Positions 9,717 to 20,172 of a stretch of 64,000 nucleotides of DNA are shown here, in pieces. Within the stretch, counting starts at the first letter, position 1, and each line of letters opens with the position of its first letter. The translations under genes and the position numbers were made by a program. The stretch comes from Flavobacteriales bacterium (GTDB lineage: Bacteria; Bacteroidota; Bacteroidia; UBA10329): the NCBI GenBank assembly GCA_021741155.1, contig JAIOYP010000008.1, forward strand, positions 42,571-106,570, given 5' to 3'. The notes beneath the pieces were generated by a model that made no database searches, was not told the origin of the DNA, and saw nothing but the letters and a program-made list of their open reading frames with translations.

Positions 9717-9905
9717 TTAAAGGTCAATTCCTGCATCTTTCAGAATCTTCTTTTCCAATCCTCGACCCATTTCCTGACTGCCGTGATTGGGAAAGATGAT
9801 AATTCCACTTTTTGTGTCGTGTTTCAACTTTACATGTGATCCCTTTTGAGAGACTGGATACCAGCCATCTTTTCTGAGTATACGTAAAAGCTGAGAACTT
9901 TTCAC
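9717..9905 (-). CDS. hicA: HicA-like mRNA interferase toxin
   Basis: MKSSQLLRILRKDGWYPVSQKGSHVKLKHDTKSGIIIFPNHGSQEMGRGLEKKILKDAGIDL; GSH catalytic motif, GTG start. Confidence 0.9.
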   Translation of the reverse strand: MKSSQLLRILRKDGWYPVSQKGSHVKLKHDTKSGIIIFPNHGSQEMGRGLEKKILKDAGIDL

Positions 9906-9915
9906 AATGGTAAAG

Positions 9916-9931
9916 GTAAATAAATATTTAC
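9916..9931. promoter_or_regulatory. Candidate HicAB operator palindrome
   Basis: GTAAATA-AA-TATTTAC, 11 nt upstream of hicA start. Confidence 0.5.
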
Positions 9932-10080
9932 TTTTTGGGTTGTCAGTAAATGGTTGTATTCCAACTCGGAATCAGTGAAAGAACATAATCACTGTTCCAA
10001 ATAAGGAGCAGAATTATTATGAGAACAAAAATCAGAAACACGGCCAAACTTACTTGCCCCAAGCATTTTGACCATTTCAT

Positions 10081-11127
10081 TTATCTATGCGCCCAATCAA
10101 ACCCATCCAACTCCTCCAAACATTTTTGAAGGAGAAGAATACTCTTTTCGATATCGCCTTTATCGGCCATTTCGATGACTTGATGAATGTGGCGCGTTGG
10201 AATAGAAATCGCTCCTGAAATAGAACCACCAGCACTGTAGCGTTGAATGGCGGCTGTGTCGGTTCCGCCAGCGGTGAGAACTTCTGGTTGCCATTGAATT
10301 TTGTGCTTGTCGGCTGTTTTTTTCATGTATTCTACCATGCGATAATCGCACACGGTTGAAGCGTCCATGATTTTGATGGCAGTGCCTTTTCCAAGCTCGG
10401 TAATTTTCTCGTGAGCCTGCGCTCCCGGAACGTCATAAGCAATAGTGGTGTCTAATCCGAAACCGAAATCGGGCTGATGTTGGATGGTGGCGACTTGAGC
10501 TCCACGAATGCCAATTTCCTCTTGAACGGTGAAAACTCCGTACACGTCATACGGCACATCGCCCAAGGTTCTCAATGCTTCAATGAGAATGAAAACCGAA
10601 ATGCGGTTATCAATGCTTTTGCAGTTGACGCAATTTCCCATTTCGATGAGTTTGCGCTCTCGTGTAATCACATCGCCAACAGAAATATACTTCACTACTT
10701 CTTCCTTCGACATTCCCATGTCGATGAAAAAATCGGTGGTTTTTGGAAGTTTGGCGCGTTCCTCGGCAGTCATTACGTGAATAGGTTTTGAACCCATTAC
10801 GCCAATCAAATCCTGCTTTCCGTGAACGATGACACGCTGGGCAGTCAGTGTTTTTGGGTCGAAACCACCCAATGTGTGGAAACGGAGAAATCCGCCTTCT
10901 TCGATGTGCGTGACCATGAAACTGATTTCGTCCATGTGCGCACCAATCATCACTTTTTTGCGCTCTTTACCGCGCTTGATGGCGGTTACGTTTCCGAGGT
11001 TGTCTATGGAAACTTCATCAACTAAAGGTGTGACTTCGCGGATGACAATGTCGCGGATTCGTTTTTCGTAACCTGGCGCACCTGCTACTTCGCAGATTTC
11101 GGCCATCAATTTTATATCTAAAGGCAT
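10081..11127 (-). CDS. M42 family metallopeptidase
   Basis: GAHMDEISFMVTHI, NCKSIDNRISVFILIEAL, VQEEIGIRGAQVAT, TAGGTDTAAIQ. Confidence 0.92.
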   Translation of the reverse strand: MPLDIKLMAEICEVAGAPGYEKRIRDIVIREVTPLVDEVSIDNLGNVTAIKRGKERKKVMIGAHMDEISFMVTHIEEGGFLRFHTLGGFDPKTLTAQRVIVHGKQDLIGVMGSKPIHVMTAEERAKLPKTTDFFIDMGMSKEEVVKYISVGDVITRERKLIEMGNCVNCKSIDNRISVFILIEALRTLGDVPYDVYGVFTVQEEIGIRGAQVATIQHQPDFGFGLDTTIAYDVPGAQAHEKITELGKGTAIKIMDASTVCDYRMVEYMKKTADKHKIQWQPEVLTAGGTDTAAIQRYSAGGSISGAISIPTRHIHQVIEMADKGDIEKSILLLQKCLEELDGFDWAHR

Positions 11128-11207
11128 GGTTTTGTTTTTTGGAAGATCAAAGCTATTAAAAGGCTAGAGTTGTGGGGGAATGTTCAGCACGCGTATCTGA
11201 CCAAAAA

Positions 11208-11269
11208 TGAAATGAGAAAGATGAAACTTGAAATACGGCACCATTTCAAGTTTCATCTTTCTCATTTCA
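11208..11269 (-). terminator. 27-bp perfect hairpin after pyk, followed by U-tract on reverse strand
   Basis: TGAAATGAGAAAGATGAAACTTGAAAT (11208-11234), 8-nt loop, perfect complement 11243-11269; reverse-strand transcript continues UUUUUGG. Confidence 0.8.
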
Positions 11270-11273
11270 AATT

Positions 11274-12698
11274 TTAGTTGACCATACTCAGCTTCATCAT
11301 GTTCGACTGGCCGCGTTCGGTAATTGGCATGCTGGCAATGTTGATAACGAGGTCGCCTTCTTTGACCATTCCTTCGTGTTTGAGGCGTAGTTTGAGGTCG
11401 GCTATCGTGTGGTCAGTGCTCACGTATTTGTCGTAGAAAAAGCCGCGGACGCCCCAAACCAGACTGAGCATATTGAGTAATTGACGGTTGTCCGTGAATA
11501 CGAAAACGTTGGCTTTTGGGCGGTAACTGGCAATCTTGAAAGCTGTATATCCCGAGTTGGTCATAGTGATGATTCCCTTGGCGTCTGATTGTTGAGCAAG
11601 CGTTACCGAGGTTTGACAGATGGAGTCGGTGATGGTGCGGTCGATGCTGGAAATTGGCTTTACCGTTCGGTGATAGATATCTCCTTTAATTTCTAGGTGG
11701 CGGATGATGCTATACATGGCTTTGACGACCAATGCAGGATGATCTCCAACGCTGGTTTCGCCACTAAGCATGAGTGCATCGGCTCCATCAAGTACGGCAT
11801 TTGCTACGTCATTCACCTCAGCACGTGTTGGTGCTGGATTGGTAATCATGCTTTCCATCATTTGAGTGGCAATGATGACGGGTTTTGATTCGTTGATGCA
11901 CTTTCTGACAATCATTTTCTGAACAACGGGAACTTCCTGCATCGGAATTTCCACACCGAGGTCACCACGGGCAACCATCACAGCGTCTGTTTCGCGAATG
12001 ATGTTGTTGAGGTCTTTAACCGCTTCTGGCTTCTCAATTTTAGCAACCACTTTGCTCTTTCCTCCTTGTTCGTTGATGAGTTTTTTGAGTTCGATTACGT
12101 CTTCTGCCCGTCTCACAAACGAAAGCCCAATCCATTCGACTTCGTGCTTCACTGCAAATTCCAAATCGGCTAAATCCTTTTCGGTAAGGCACGGCATGGA
12201 AATCTTTGTGTTCGGGAGGTTTACGCCTTTGCGAGATTCCATCAGGCCGCCATGTTCAACCGTAGTGGTAACCTCTGTTTTGCGGTCTGTTCCGGTTACT
12301 TGAAGCACCAATTTTCCATCGTTGATGAGAATCGTATCGCCTTCGGCAACGTCTTTTGGAAATTCTGGATAGCTGAGGTAAACCTTCTTCGAATCGCCCA
12401 CACATTTCTTAGTGGTGATGGTGAGTTGATGTCCGCTTTTAATCAAAACGCCACCATTTTCTACTTCTCCTAAACGGATTTTTGGTCCTTGAAGGTCGGC
12501 TAGTAATCCAACGTGCAGACCCTTCTCGTCATTGAGTTCTCTGACGTTCTTAATTATTTCAAAAACCTGCTCATGCCCACCATGCGAAAAGTTGAGTCGA
12601 GCGATATTCATTCCGCTTTCAATCAGACTTCGGAGCATTTCTTTTGAAGATGATGCGGGCCCGATTGTGGCGATAATTTTTGTTTTGTTGAAGCTCAT
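11274..12698 (-). CDS. pyk: Pyruvate kinase
   Basis: TKIIATIGPASSSKEML, VMVARGDLGVEIPMQEVP, IIATQMMESMI. Confidence 0.97.
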   Translation of the reverse strand: MSFNKTKIIATIGPASSSKEMLRSLIESGMNIARLNFSHGGHEQVFEIIKNVRELNDEKGLHVGLLADLQGPKIRLGEVENGGVLIKSGHQLTITTKKCVGDSKKVYLSYPEFPKDVAEGDTILINDGKLVLQVTGTDRKTEVTTTVEHGGLMESRKGVNLPNTKISMPCLTEKDLADLEFAVKHEVEWIGLSFVRRAEDVIELKKLINEQGGKSKVVAKIEKPEAVKDLNNIIRETDAVMVARGDLGVEIPMQEVPVVQKMIVRKCINESKPVIIATQMMESMITNPAPTRAEVNDVANAVLDGADALMLSGETSVGDHPALVVKAMYSIIRHLEIKGDIYHRTVKPISSIDRTITDSICQTSVTLAQQSDAKGIITMTNSGYTAFKIASYRPKANVFVFTDNRQLLNMLSLVWGVRGFFYDKYVSTDHTIADLKLRLKHEGMVKEGDLVINIASMPITERGQSNMMKLSMVN

Positions 12699-13166
12699 TT
12701 AGTGCATTAGGTTTAAGTATGAAGAAGACGAATTTGGGTCAACACGTTTAGCTGCATTTATTAGCGGAATTAGGTTCAATTGGTCTTCAATATCGTTTAA
12801 TTCTTCCTCGGTAAACTGGCCGTAAGCCATAAAGAAGAAATCAACTTTCGGTTGGTCGGCTATGAGTAATTCAGGTTGCTCAGTAGCAAAAAGGTCGCCT
12901 TCTCGAGCAACTAAGTCTTTTACCAGTGGCTGATTACTAATTAGGAAATATTCCTTGTGTGTGATTTCGTCTGAATAAGTGAACTGTGCGTAGGTTGGTA
13001 AATGAGGATTTTCCTCTTCTTCAAGAAAGTCCTTTATCCTTACAAAGCTCGAATGAAAATGTTCATTCAACGCAAAACACAATCTGTAATCCTTCTGGTG
13101 ACAATAAACTAAGAACAGTTCAAAGTCCGGTTCTGTAGGTAGCCAGTCGAGGGTATTCAGTTTCAT
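12699..13166 (-). CDS. IPExxxVDY family protein
   Basis: LLIADQPKVDFFFMAYG near C-terminus; position between pyk and rnc typical of Bacteroidota. Confidence 0.75.
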   Translation of the reverse strand: MKLNTLDWLPTEPDFELFLVYCHQKDYRLCFALNEHFHSSFVRIKDFLEEEENPHLPTYAQFTYSDEITHKEYFLISNQPLVKDLVAREGDLFATEQPELLIADQPKVDFFFMAYGQFTEEELNDIEDQLNLIPLINAAKRVDPNSSSSYLNLMH

Positions 13167-13232
13167 GTGTGTCGACCAAAGGTATTATTGATCGCATGCA
13201 AAGGCAATCAGAAGTTAAGAAATGATGGTTTC

Positions 13233-13952
13233 TTAAAAAGGAATGTTCAGGTTTACGCAAGCTTGTTTTGCAGCAGCCTGTTCAGCGTTCTTTTTGGTTC
13301 GGTCTGTACCCGTTCCGCTCGGTTTTCCATCAATCAAAACCTGAATGGTAAAGGATGGTTGGTGTCCGTCAATTGTTTGACTCACCACCTCAAACTCAAA
13401 TTTATGCTTGTCTTTTTGACACCATTCAATCAAGCGGCTTTTGAAGTTTGCGTCTTCGACAAGTAACTGCTCTAGGTCAACGAAATTGTCCATCATCCTA
13501 TCTAAGATGAATTTTTCTGCTGCCACAAACCCACGGTCGAGCAAAATTGCTCCGACCAATGCTTCCAGCGCGTCTCCGCCTAAGGAAGAACCTGTCCTGT
13601 TGTTTTCGTTATTCTTTGTCACCAATTCTGGTAAGCCGAGTTTGCGAGAAAGGGCATTCAGGTTTTTTCTGCTCACAACTTTCGACCGTGTCTCAGTCAG
13701 AAAACCTTCATTTTCGAACGGAAATCGTTGAAAAAGATATTTGGCCACAACTGCGCTGAGAACAGCGTCACCCAAAAACTCCAAACGTTCGTTGCTGATG
13801 AGTGTTCCGTCAGCCAGTTTTTCTCCCGCAGATCGGTGAATAAGTGCTAATCGATAAACAGAAATATTCCGTGGAGCGAATCCCAAAAGGTTTCGCATGG
13901 CTTGAGTCAGTTCCTTGTCCTTACTGAAAAAGCTGCGAAGCGAATTGAGCAA
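13233..13952 (-). CDS. rnc: Ribonuclease III
   Basis: NERLEFLGDAVLSAVVAKYLF, GGDALEALVGAILLDRG, C-terminal dsRBD. Confidence 0.96.
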   Translation of the reverse strand: MLNSLRSFFSKDKELTQAMRNLLGFAPRNISVYRLALIHRSAGEKLADGTLISNERLEFLGDAVLSAVVAKYLFQRFPFENEGFLTETRSKVVSRKNLNALSRKLGLPELVTKNNENNRTGSSLGGDALEALVGAILLDRGFVAAEKFILDRMMDNFVDLEQLLVEDANFKSRLIEWCQKDKHKFEFEVVSQTIDGHQPSFTIQVLIDGKPSGTGTDRTKKNAEQAAAKQACVNLNIPF

Positions 13953-13963
13953 CGGAATACGAT

Positions 13964-15217
13964 TTACTGAACGAATTTTTTGACGATAACCGAGGCATTG
14001 TGACCTCCAAATCCGAACGTGTTGCTGAGAGCAGCATTCACAGTTCGCTTTTGCGCCTTATTGAACGTGAAATTCAAATCAGGATGGAACTCTGGATCAT
14101 CATTAAAATGATTGATGGTTGGAGGAACGATGTCGTTTTTCACCGCCATTACGCATGCAATGGCTTCAATCGCACCAGCGGCACCCAGCAGGTGACCAGT
14201 CATTGATTTGGTAGAACTGATGTTCAATTTGAAGGCATCTTCCCCGAACACTTCACGGATTGCTTTTGATTCGGCAATATCGCCCAATGGTGTGCTCGTT
14301 CCGTGAACGTTGATGTAATCGATATCACTTGGTTGCATTCCTGCATCACGTAGCACATTTCGCATCACGTTTATGGCACCTAATCCTTCGGGATGCGGAG
14401 CTGTGATGTGATGCGCATCTGCGCTCATTCCGCCTCCAACGATTTCGGCATAAATCTTTGCGCCTCGCGCCAATGCGTGCTCCAATTCCTCAACAATTAA
14501 GCATCCCGAACCTTCTCCAAGCACAAAACCATCTCTATCTACATCAAACGGTCGAGAAGCCGTTTCTGGCGATTCATTCCGTTGCGAAAGCGCTTTCATG
14601 GCGTTAAATCCGCCAACTCCAGCTTCGTTCACGGCCGCTTCCGAACCTCCCGAAACAATAATGTCAGCATGGCCTAATCGAATATAATTGAATGAATCAA
14701 TCAACGAATTTGTGGAAGATGCACAGGCCGAAACCGTAGTAAAATTCGGACCGCGTAGATTCCATTTCATCGAAATATGACCGCCAGCGATGTCGGCAAT
14801 CATCTTCGGAATGAAAAACGGATTGAACCGTGGCGTTCCATCTCCAGCGGCAAACTCCGTGCATTCATCATAAAAGGTTTGCAATCCGCCAATTCCCGAT
14901 CCCCAAATAACGCCAGCACGATCTAAATTGATTTTCGTTTCATCCAAACCAGAATCAGTCCAAGCCTCTGTGGCCGTTACTAATGCATATTGTGCAAAAG
15001 GATCCAGTTTTCTGGCTTCCTTTCTGTCAAAATAATCTTCAGGATTGAAGTTCTTTACCTCACAGGCAAACTGTGTTTTGAACTTCGAAGCATCGAAATG
15101 CGTGATTGGAGCGGCACCACTTTTTCCAGCAACCAGATTTGCCCAATACTCATCTAGCGTATTGCCGATGGGTGTCAGGGCTCCGATACCTGTTATGACT
15201 GCGCGTTTTAGCTCCAT
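13964..15217 (-). CDS. fabF: Beta-ketoacyl-ACP synthase II
   Basis: VSACASSTNS, NVHGTSTPLGD, KSMTGHLLGAAGAIEA, NTFGFGGHNAS. Confidence 0.97.
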   Translation of the reverse strand: MELKRAVITGIGALTPIGNTLDEYWANLVAGKSGAAPITHFDASKFKTQFACEVKNFNPEDYFDRKEARKLDPFAQYALVTATEAWTDSGLDETKINLDRAGVIWGSGIGGLQTFYDECTEFAAGDGTPRFNPFFIPKMIADIAGGHISMKWNLRGPNFTTVSACASSTNSLIDSFNYIRLGHADIIVSGGSEAAVNEAGVGGFNAMKALSQRNESPETASRPFDVDRDGFVLGEGSGCLIVEELEHALARGAKIYAEIVGGGMSADAHHITAPHPEGLGAINVMRNVLRDAGMQPSDIDYINVHGTSTPLGDIAESKAIREVFGEDAFKLNISSTKSMTGHLLGAAGAIEAIACVMAVKNDIVPPTINHFNDDPEFHPDLNFTFNKAQKRTVNAALSNTFGFGGHNASVIVKKFVQ

Positions 15218-15226
15218 TTTTAACTT

Positions 15227-15275
15227 AAATACCCGCTTCCCGTGTCCGCCTCAGGCGGGTAGGAAGCGGGTATTT
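15227..15275. terminator. Nested hairpin between acpP and fabF
   Basis: AAATACCCGCTTCC (15227-15240)/GGAAGCGGGTATTT (15262-15275), inside it CCGCC-TCA-GGCGG (15246-15258). Confidence 0.6.
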
Positions 15276-15300
15276 TCTTTTCCCTAATGAAAGGGGAAGT

Positions 15301-15537
15301 TTACTTAGCGTTCTCTTCGATGTACTTGACGGCCTCGCCAACTGTACCGATGTTTTCAGCCTGATCGTCTGGAATAGCGATGTTGAATTCCTTCTCAAAT
15401 TCCATGATAAGCTCAACCGTGTCTAACGAATCCGCTCCCAAATCATTTGTGAAGCTAGCTTCTGGTGTCACTTCGTTCTCATCAACACCCAATTTATCAA
15501 CGATAATAGCTTTTACTCTTGATGCAATATCAGACAT
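15301..15537 (-). CDS. acpP: Acyl carrier protein
   Basis: [22 protein letters not shown]. Confidence 0.97.
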   Translation of the reverse strand: MSDIASRVKAIIVDKLGVDENEVTPEASFTNDLGADSLDTVELIMEFEKEFNIAIPDDQAENIGTVGEAVKYIEENAK

Positions 15538-15663
15538 GATTATCTGTGTTTGGTAGGTTTTTAATTCGCGACAAACTTAAACAAATTTCAATTCTACAAG
15601 CCTTTGGTATGCGCACCGAGCAACGGTCTCAGGTTCAGCGCAATTCAGTTCAATAGTAGGATT

Positions 15664-15800
15664 AGGGCGTGCCCCCGATGAAAAATCGGGGTCGGGCCGT
15701 CCGCTATATCTTTTCTTTCCCTGCCGTTGCCTGAGCGAAGTCGAAGGCAGGCCAGAGGGAAAGAAAAGGATGCCGCTTCCACCCCTCACGCGGCCCCGTC
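15664..15800. repeat. Compound palindromic intergenic element
   Basis: CCCCGAT/ATCGGGG (15673-15691), CTTTTCTTTCCCT (15710-15722)/AGGGAAAGAAAAG (15756-15768) enclosing GCCTGAGCGAAGTCGAAGGC; resembles dispersed intergenic repeats of other Bacteroidota from memory. Confidence 0.6.
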
Positions 15801-15810
15801 TGCAAGCGTT

Positions 15811-16227
15811 TCAGATAGTAGCAATCACCTTCAATTCAATTGCAATAGGAGTAGGCAAGCAATTGATTTCAACGGTAGTTCTGCAAGGCAAATTATCCTT
15901 AAAATACTCAGCATAAACACGGTTGTAGGTTTTAAAATCATCCTTCATGTTCGTGAGGAAAACCGTTACATCCACAATCTTATCCCAGCCAGAACCCGAA
16001 TCCTCCAAAATCATCCTCACATTATTGAAAACCGAATGACACTGCTTCTCAATATCATACGACACGATATTTCCAGCCCCATCCAACTCAACTCCTGGAA
16101 TTTTCTTCGTTCCACGTTCTCTTGGGCCAACGCCAGAAAGAAACAGCAATTCGCCAACCTGTCTTGCGTGTGGATAAAGTCCAACCGGTTCAGGGGCACG
16201 GTTCGATTCAAATTTTGGAGCGCTCAT
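15811..16227 (-). CDS. RidA/YjgF family protein
   Basis: GELLFLSGVGP..VFNNVRMILEDSGSGWDKIVDVTVFLTNM..CRTTVEINCLP. Confidence 0.88.
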   Translation of the reverse strand: MSAPKFESNRAPEPVGLYPHARQVGELLFLSGVGPRERGTKKIPGVELDGAGNIVSYDIEKQCHSVFNNVRMILEDSGSGWDKIVDVTVFLTNMKDDFKTYNRVYAEYFKDNLPCRTTVEINCLPTPIAIELKVIATI

Positions 16228-16339
16228 GTTTCAGACAATTTTGGTCAAATATAAACAGCCTAAAGAACCTAACTGAAACACCAATTGTTCCGTTTACGGA
16301 AGCTAAAAGTGATACATTTGCCCACATACGCAGGTATAA

Positions 16340-17299
16340 TTGATGGCAGCAAAAACAGGCATATTAGTGATAGGCGCTTCGGGCCAGATTGGTACGGAAC
16401 TGGTGATGGGATTGCGTTCACGATACGGTACCGAAAACGTGGTCGCATCTGATCTTAAAACAGCCTCAACAGAGGTTTTGGAAAGCGGCCCGTTCGAACA
16501 ATTGGACGTTTTGGATCGCGAAAGGCTTCATCAGATTGTCGTTCATTATAATATTGGTCAAGTGTATTTGCTGGCTGCTTTGCTCTCAGCTACTGCCGAG
16601 CAAAAGGTAATGCCAGCTTGGAACCTCAATATGTATGGACTTTTCTATGTGCTCGAAATGGCCAAGGAAGGAATCGTTGATAAGATTTACTGGCCAAGTT
16701 CGATTGCGGTTTTCGGTCCAAACACTCCCAAATTAAACACACCGCAATCAACCATTGCAGAGCCGACCACTGTTTATGGCATCAGCAAATTGGCAGGTGA
16801 GCGTTGGTGCGAATACTATTTCAATCGCTACGGAGTAGACGTTCGCAGTTTGCGCTATCCAGGCCTCATTGGCTACAAAAGCAATCCAGGAGGTGGCACA
16901 ACAGATTACGCTGTGGACATTTTCCACAAAGCCGTTTCAGCACAACCTTTTGAATGTTTCCTTTCAGAGAACACCCGATTGCCAATGATGTATATGCCAG
17001 ATGCCATTCGGGCTACCATTGGTATTATGGAAGTGGAAAGCGAGAAGGTGAAAATCCGATCTAGCTACAACATTTCTGGCTTTGATTTCACGCCAGTTGA
17101 ATTGGCGGATGAAATAAAAAAGCACATCAGCGATTTCCAGATAACCTATAATCCAGATTTCAGACAGGCAATTGCCGATAGCTGGCCATCATCTTTAGAT
17201 GATTCTCGTGCACGTGAAGATTGGGGTTGGAAAAACGATTATTCGTTAGAAATGATGACAGCAGATATGCTAAGTCATCTGACGACAACGGTCAGTTAA
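16340..17299 (+). CDS. NAD-dependent epimerase/dehydratase (L-threonine dehydrogenase-like)
   Basis: VIGASGQIGTELV, WPSSIAVFGPNTPK, TVYGISKLAGE. Confidence 0.85.
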   Translation: MMAAKTGILVIGASGQIGTELVMGLRSRYGTENVVASDLKTASTEVLESGPFEQLDVLDRERLHQIVVHYNIGQVYLLAALLSATAEQKVMPAWNLNMYGLFYVLEMAKEGIVDKIYWPSSIAVFGPNTPKLNTPQSTIAEPTTVYGISKLAGERWCEYYFNRYGVDVRSLRYPGLIGYKSNPGGGTTDYAVDIFHKAVSAQPFECFLSENTRLPMMYMPDAIRATIGIMEVESEKVKIRSSYNISGFDFTPVELADEIKKHISDFQITYNPDFRQAIADSWPSSLDDSRAREDWGWKNDYSLEMMTADMLSHLTTTVS

Positions 17300-17675
17300 A
17301 CTCCGTGTAGCGAATATCAAAGGTCAAATCAAAGGCCTCAATAAACATGTCGATGTCTTCTTGGATTCCATCGTCATCTTCTTCAAATTCCCAAATAACC
17401 TTCGTTTCGTGACCTTGTTTTTTGGCCCGAATCATTGTAATGAACAACTCCGCAAGAGCCTTACTTGTGGCGGAATTGTAATACTCTAATCGTACGTGAA
17501 CGACTTTGATAGGATTGTCGGAATCCTGCAAGGTTTTAAACCTCACAAGGATTGGGTCAAAGAAATCCATTCCTTCTTCGGGATACGAGCGTCCTTCAAT
17601 CTTCAAGATTGACTCTTGGCGATCAAGTACTACATACGGAGAGCGATCAGTCGCTTCTATTGTCCACTTTTCCAT
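17292..17675 (-). CDS. SiaC-like/DUF1987 regulatory phosphoprotein
   Basis: SPYVVLDRQESILKIEGRSYPEEGMDFFDPIL..RLEYYNSATSKAL. Confidence 0.85.
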   Translation of the reverse strand: MEKWTIEATDRSPYVVLDRQESILKIEGRSYPEEGMDFFDPILVRFKTLQDSDNPIKVVHVRLEYYNSATSKALAELFITMIRAKKQGHETKVIWEFEEDDDGIQEDIDMFIEAFDLTFDIRYTEFN

Positions 17676-17791
17676 TGGTGAATCAAAGGTAAGGATTCAA
17701 TGGAAATTACGTCAAATCATTAGTTCGACCAACTGCATGGAACAATTTTTAGCAATTGCAGTATAAAAATCCAAAAACGTAGAAGATTGCG

Positions 17792-18631
17792 ATGCGAGGA
17801 AAGATACTTCTAACATTATTCATAGGATTTGCTGGGCGTACTGTTTCTGCTCAATCTTTCGAGATTGTGGGCAAGGACACTATAAATGTGCGTGACGCCA
17901 GTAATCAAAAACAAGGTTGGTGGAAAGTCTATAATTCTGATGGAAAATATCAGGGATATGAACCAACAGACCTTGTGGAAGAAGGCGAATACTTGAACAA
18001 CAAGAAGACAGATGTTTGGACCAAGTATTATCCGAATGGAAACAAGAAGCACGAACTGACTTTTGCCAATAATGTTGCAAACGGATATGCCAAAATCTAT
18101 TACCGAAACGGCCAACTTCAAGAAGAGGGAATTTGGAAAATGAATCAGTGGTCTGGCCAGTACAAGTATTATTTTGAGAACGGAAATCTCAAATACGATT
18201 GGAGCTACAACTCATCTGGAAAGCGAGATGGCGAACAGAAGTATTTTCATGAAAATGGAAATTTGATGTACCTCGGAGCTTGGCAGCAGGGTAAAGAGGC
18301 GGGCGAATTGGTTGAATACTACGAAGATGGTTCGGTGAAAGCCAAACGTTACTTCAATGACGGAAAGGTTATTCCAGAAAAAACCAAGAACCTAGACAGA
18401 GGAAAAGAGTTTGATGCAAACGTTAAGAAATACTCTGGAAAACCAGTTGCGAAACAGCTAGGGCGTGGCGAATTGGTTGATGGCTACAACAAGACAATGA
18501 ATGCTGATGGAACCGTCTCCAAAGAAGGAACCTTTAAAGATAAGCGCTTGATTGATGGTAAAGTTTACGTTTATGAGAATGGTAAAGTGATTCAAACCAT
18601 TGTTTACCAAGGCGGAAAAAGAAAGGAATAA
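17792..18631 (+). CDS. MORN-variant repeat protein (YwqK-like)
   Basis: Repeats such as YYPNGNKKHELTFANNVANGYAKIYYRNGQLQEEGIWKMNQWSGQYKYYFENGNLKYDWSY. Confidence 0.8.
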   Translation: MRGKILLTLFIGFAGRTVSAQSFEIVGKDTINVRDASNQKQGWWKVYNSDGKYQGYEPTDLVEEGEYLNNKKTDVWTKYYPNGNKKHELTFANNVANGYAKIYYRNGQLQEEGIWKMNQWSGQYKYYFENGNLKYDWSYNSSGKRDGEQKYFHENGNLMYLGAWQQGKEAGELVEYYEDGSVKAKRYFNDGKVIPEKTKNLDRGKEFDANVKKYSGKPVAKQLGRGELVDGYNKTMNADGTVSKEGTFKDKRLIDGKVYVYENGKVIQTIVYQGGKRKE

Positions 18632-18681
18632 GACATTCAGTAGTGGCGTAAGCCTATCTTTGCCGCTCAGCGAGAATAAGA

Positions 18682-20172
18682 ATGAGTAGCAAGCTTCACG
18701 TTTACAATACAATTACCCGAAAAAAAGAAGAGTTCGTTCCTGCAAACCCACCGTTTGTGGGAATGTACGTTTGTGGACCAACTGTTTATGGCGATGCTCA
18801 CTTGGGTCACGCGCGTTCGGCCATCACGTTCGATATTGTTTTTCGATACTTGAAACATCTTGGTTTCAAGGTGCGCTACGTTCGTAACATTACCGATGTT
18901 GGCCACTTAGAGAATGATGCTGACCACGGAGAAGACAAGATTGCCAAGAAAGCGCGGTTAGAGCAGTTGGAGCCAATGGAGGTTGTCCAATATTACAAGG
19001 ATCGTTACCACAAGGACATGGATGCGTTGAACAACAACCGCCCATCCATTGAGCCACAAGCTTCTGGTCATATTATCGAGCAAATTGCCATGACTGAGAA
19101 CCTTCTTGCAAACGGATTTGCGTACGTTTCAAACGGCTCGGTTTATTTTGATGTAGAGAAATATTCGGCTTCCCATCACTACGGAAAGCTTTCGGGGAGA
19201 AAGATTGAGGACTTGCAATCGAATAGCCGTGACCTTGAAGGTCAGGGCGAAAAACGCAGTCAGCTGGATTTTGCACTTTGGAAAAAAGCGTCTCCCGAAC
19301 ACATCATGCGTTGGCCTTCGCCTTGGAGCGATGGTTTTCCGGGATGGCATATCGAATGCTCGGTTATGAGTAGCAAATACCTTGGCAATTCCTTCGATAT
19401 TCATGGAGGAGGGCTGGACCTTTTGTTCCCGCATCACGAATGTGAAATTGCGCAATCGGTTGGGGCAAATGGTGTGGAGCCCGTTCGTTATTGGTTGCAC
19501 AATAACATGATTACTCTCAATGGTCAGAAAATGGCCAAGTCGTTGGGAAACACAATCATGTTGCACGAGTTCTTTTCTGGCAATAATACATTGCTTGAAC
19601 AGGCTTACGACCCGTTGACCATCCGCTTTTTCATCCTGCAAGCTCATTATAGAAGCACGCTTGATTTTAGCAATGAAGCGTTGATTGCGGCTCAAAAAGG
19701 CTACTCAAAATTGAAAACTGCTATTGCAGTAGCCAAGGAACTTTCGTTGAATTGGAATTCAGACAGCCTAGAGGTTGCGAATAAAATTGCAGCATGGTCG
19801 GATGAATTGGCGGATGCCATGAATGACGACATGAACACGGCTTTGACAATTGCCACGCTGTTTGAGATGTCATCGTACATAAATGGTTTGAAAAACGGAC
19901 AAGAAAAGTTGATTCCGAGCAAGAGTGAGTTTGAACAAATCACTCAGCTATTTGTGGCTTATTTTGAAGAGGTTCTTGGGTTAGGAAGTGAGGCAAACGG
20001 AAATCAATCGGCCGAAATTCTGAATGATGTGATGGATGTACTTCTCGAATTAAGAAGCAGCGCAAAACAGAACAAAGATTATAGCACGGCTGATGCCATT
20101 CGAGATAAACTGAAGGCAATTGGCGTAACAATAATGGACGGAAAAGATGGCGCTGACTGGCAGGTGGACTGA
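18682..20172 (+). CDS. cysS: Cysteinyl-tRNA synthetase
   Basis: [56 protein letters not shown]. Confidence 0.97.
   Translation: MSSKLHVYNTITRKKEEFVPANPPFVGMYVCGPTVYGDAHLGHARSAITFDIVFRYLKHLGFKVRYVRNITDVGHLENDADHGEDKIAKKARLEQLEPMEVVQYYKDRYHKDMDALNNNRPSIEPQASGHIIEQIAMTENLLANGFAYVSNGSVYFDVEKYSASHHYGKLSGRKIEDLQSNSRDLEGQGEKRSQLDFALWKKASPEHIMRWPSPWSDGFPGWHIECSVMSSKYLGNSFDIHGGGLDLLFPHHECEIAQSVGANGVEPVRYWLHNNMITLNGQKMAKSLGNTIMLHEFFSGNNTLLEQAYDPLTIRFFILQAHYRSTLDFSNEALIAAQKGYSKLKTAIAVAKELSLNWNSDSLEVANKIAAWSDELADAMNDDMNTALTIATLFEMSSYINGLKNGQEKLIPSKSEFEQITQLFVAYFEEVLGLGSEANGNQSAEILNDVMDVLLELRSSAKQNKDYSTADAIRDKLKAIGVTIMDGKDGADWQVD

Noticed and set aside
15577-16254. ORFs 15577-15789 (-) and 15727-16254 (+)
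   Set aside because: They traverse the palindromic intergenic element and antisense of ridA; no coding signal.
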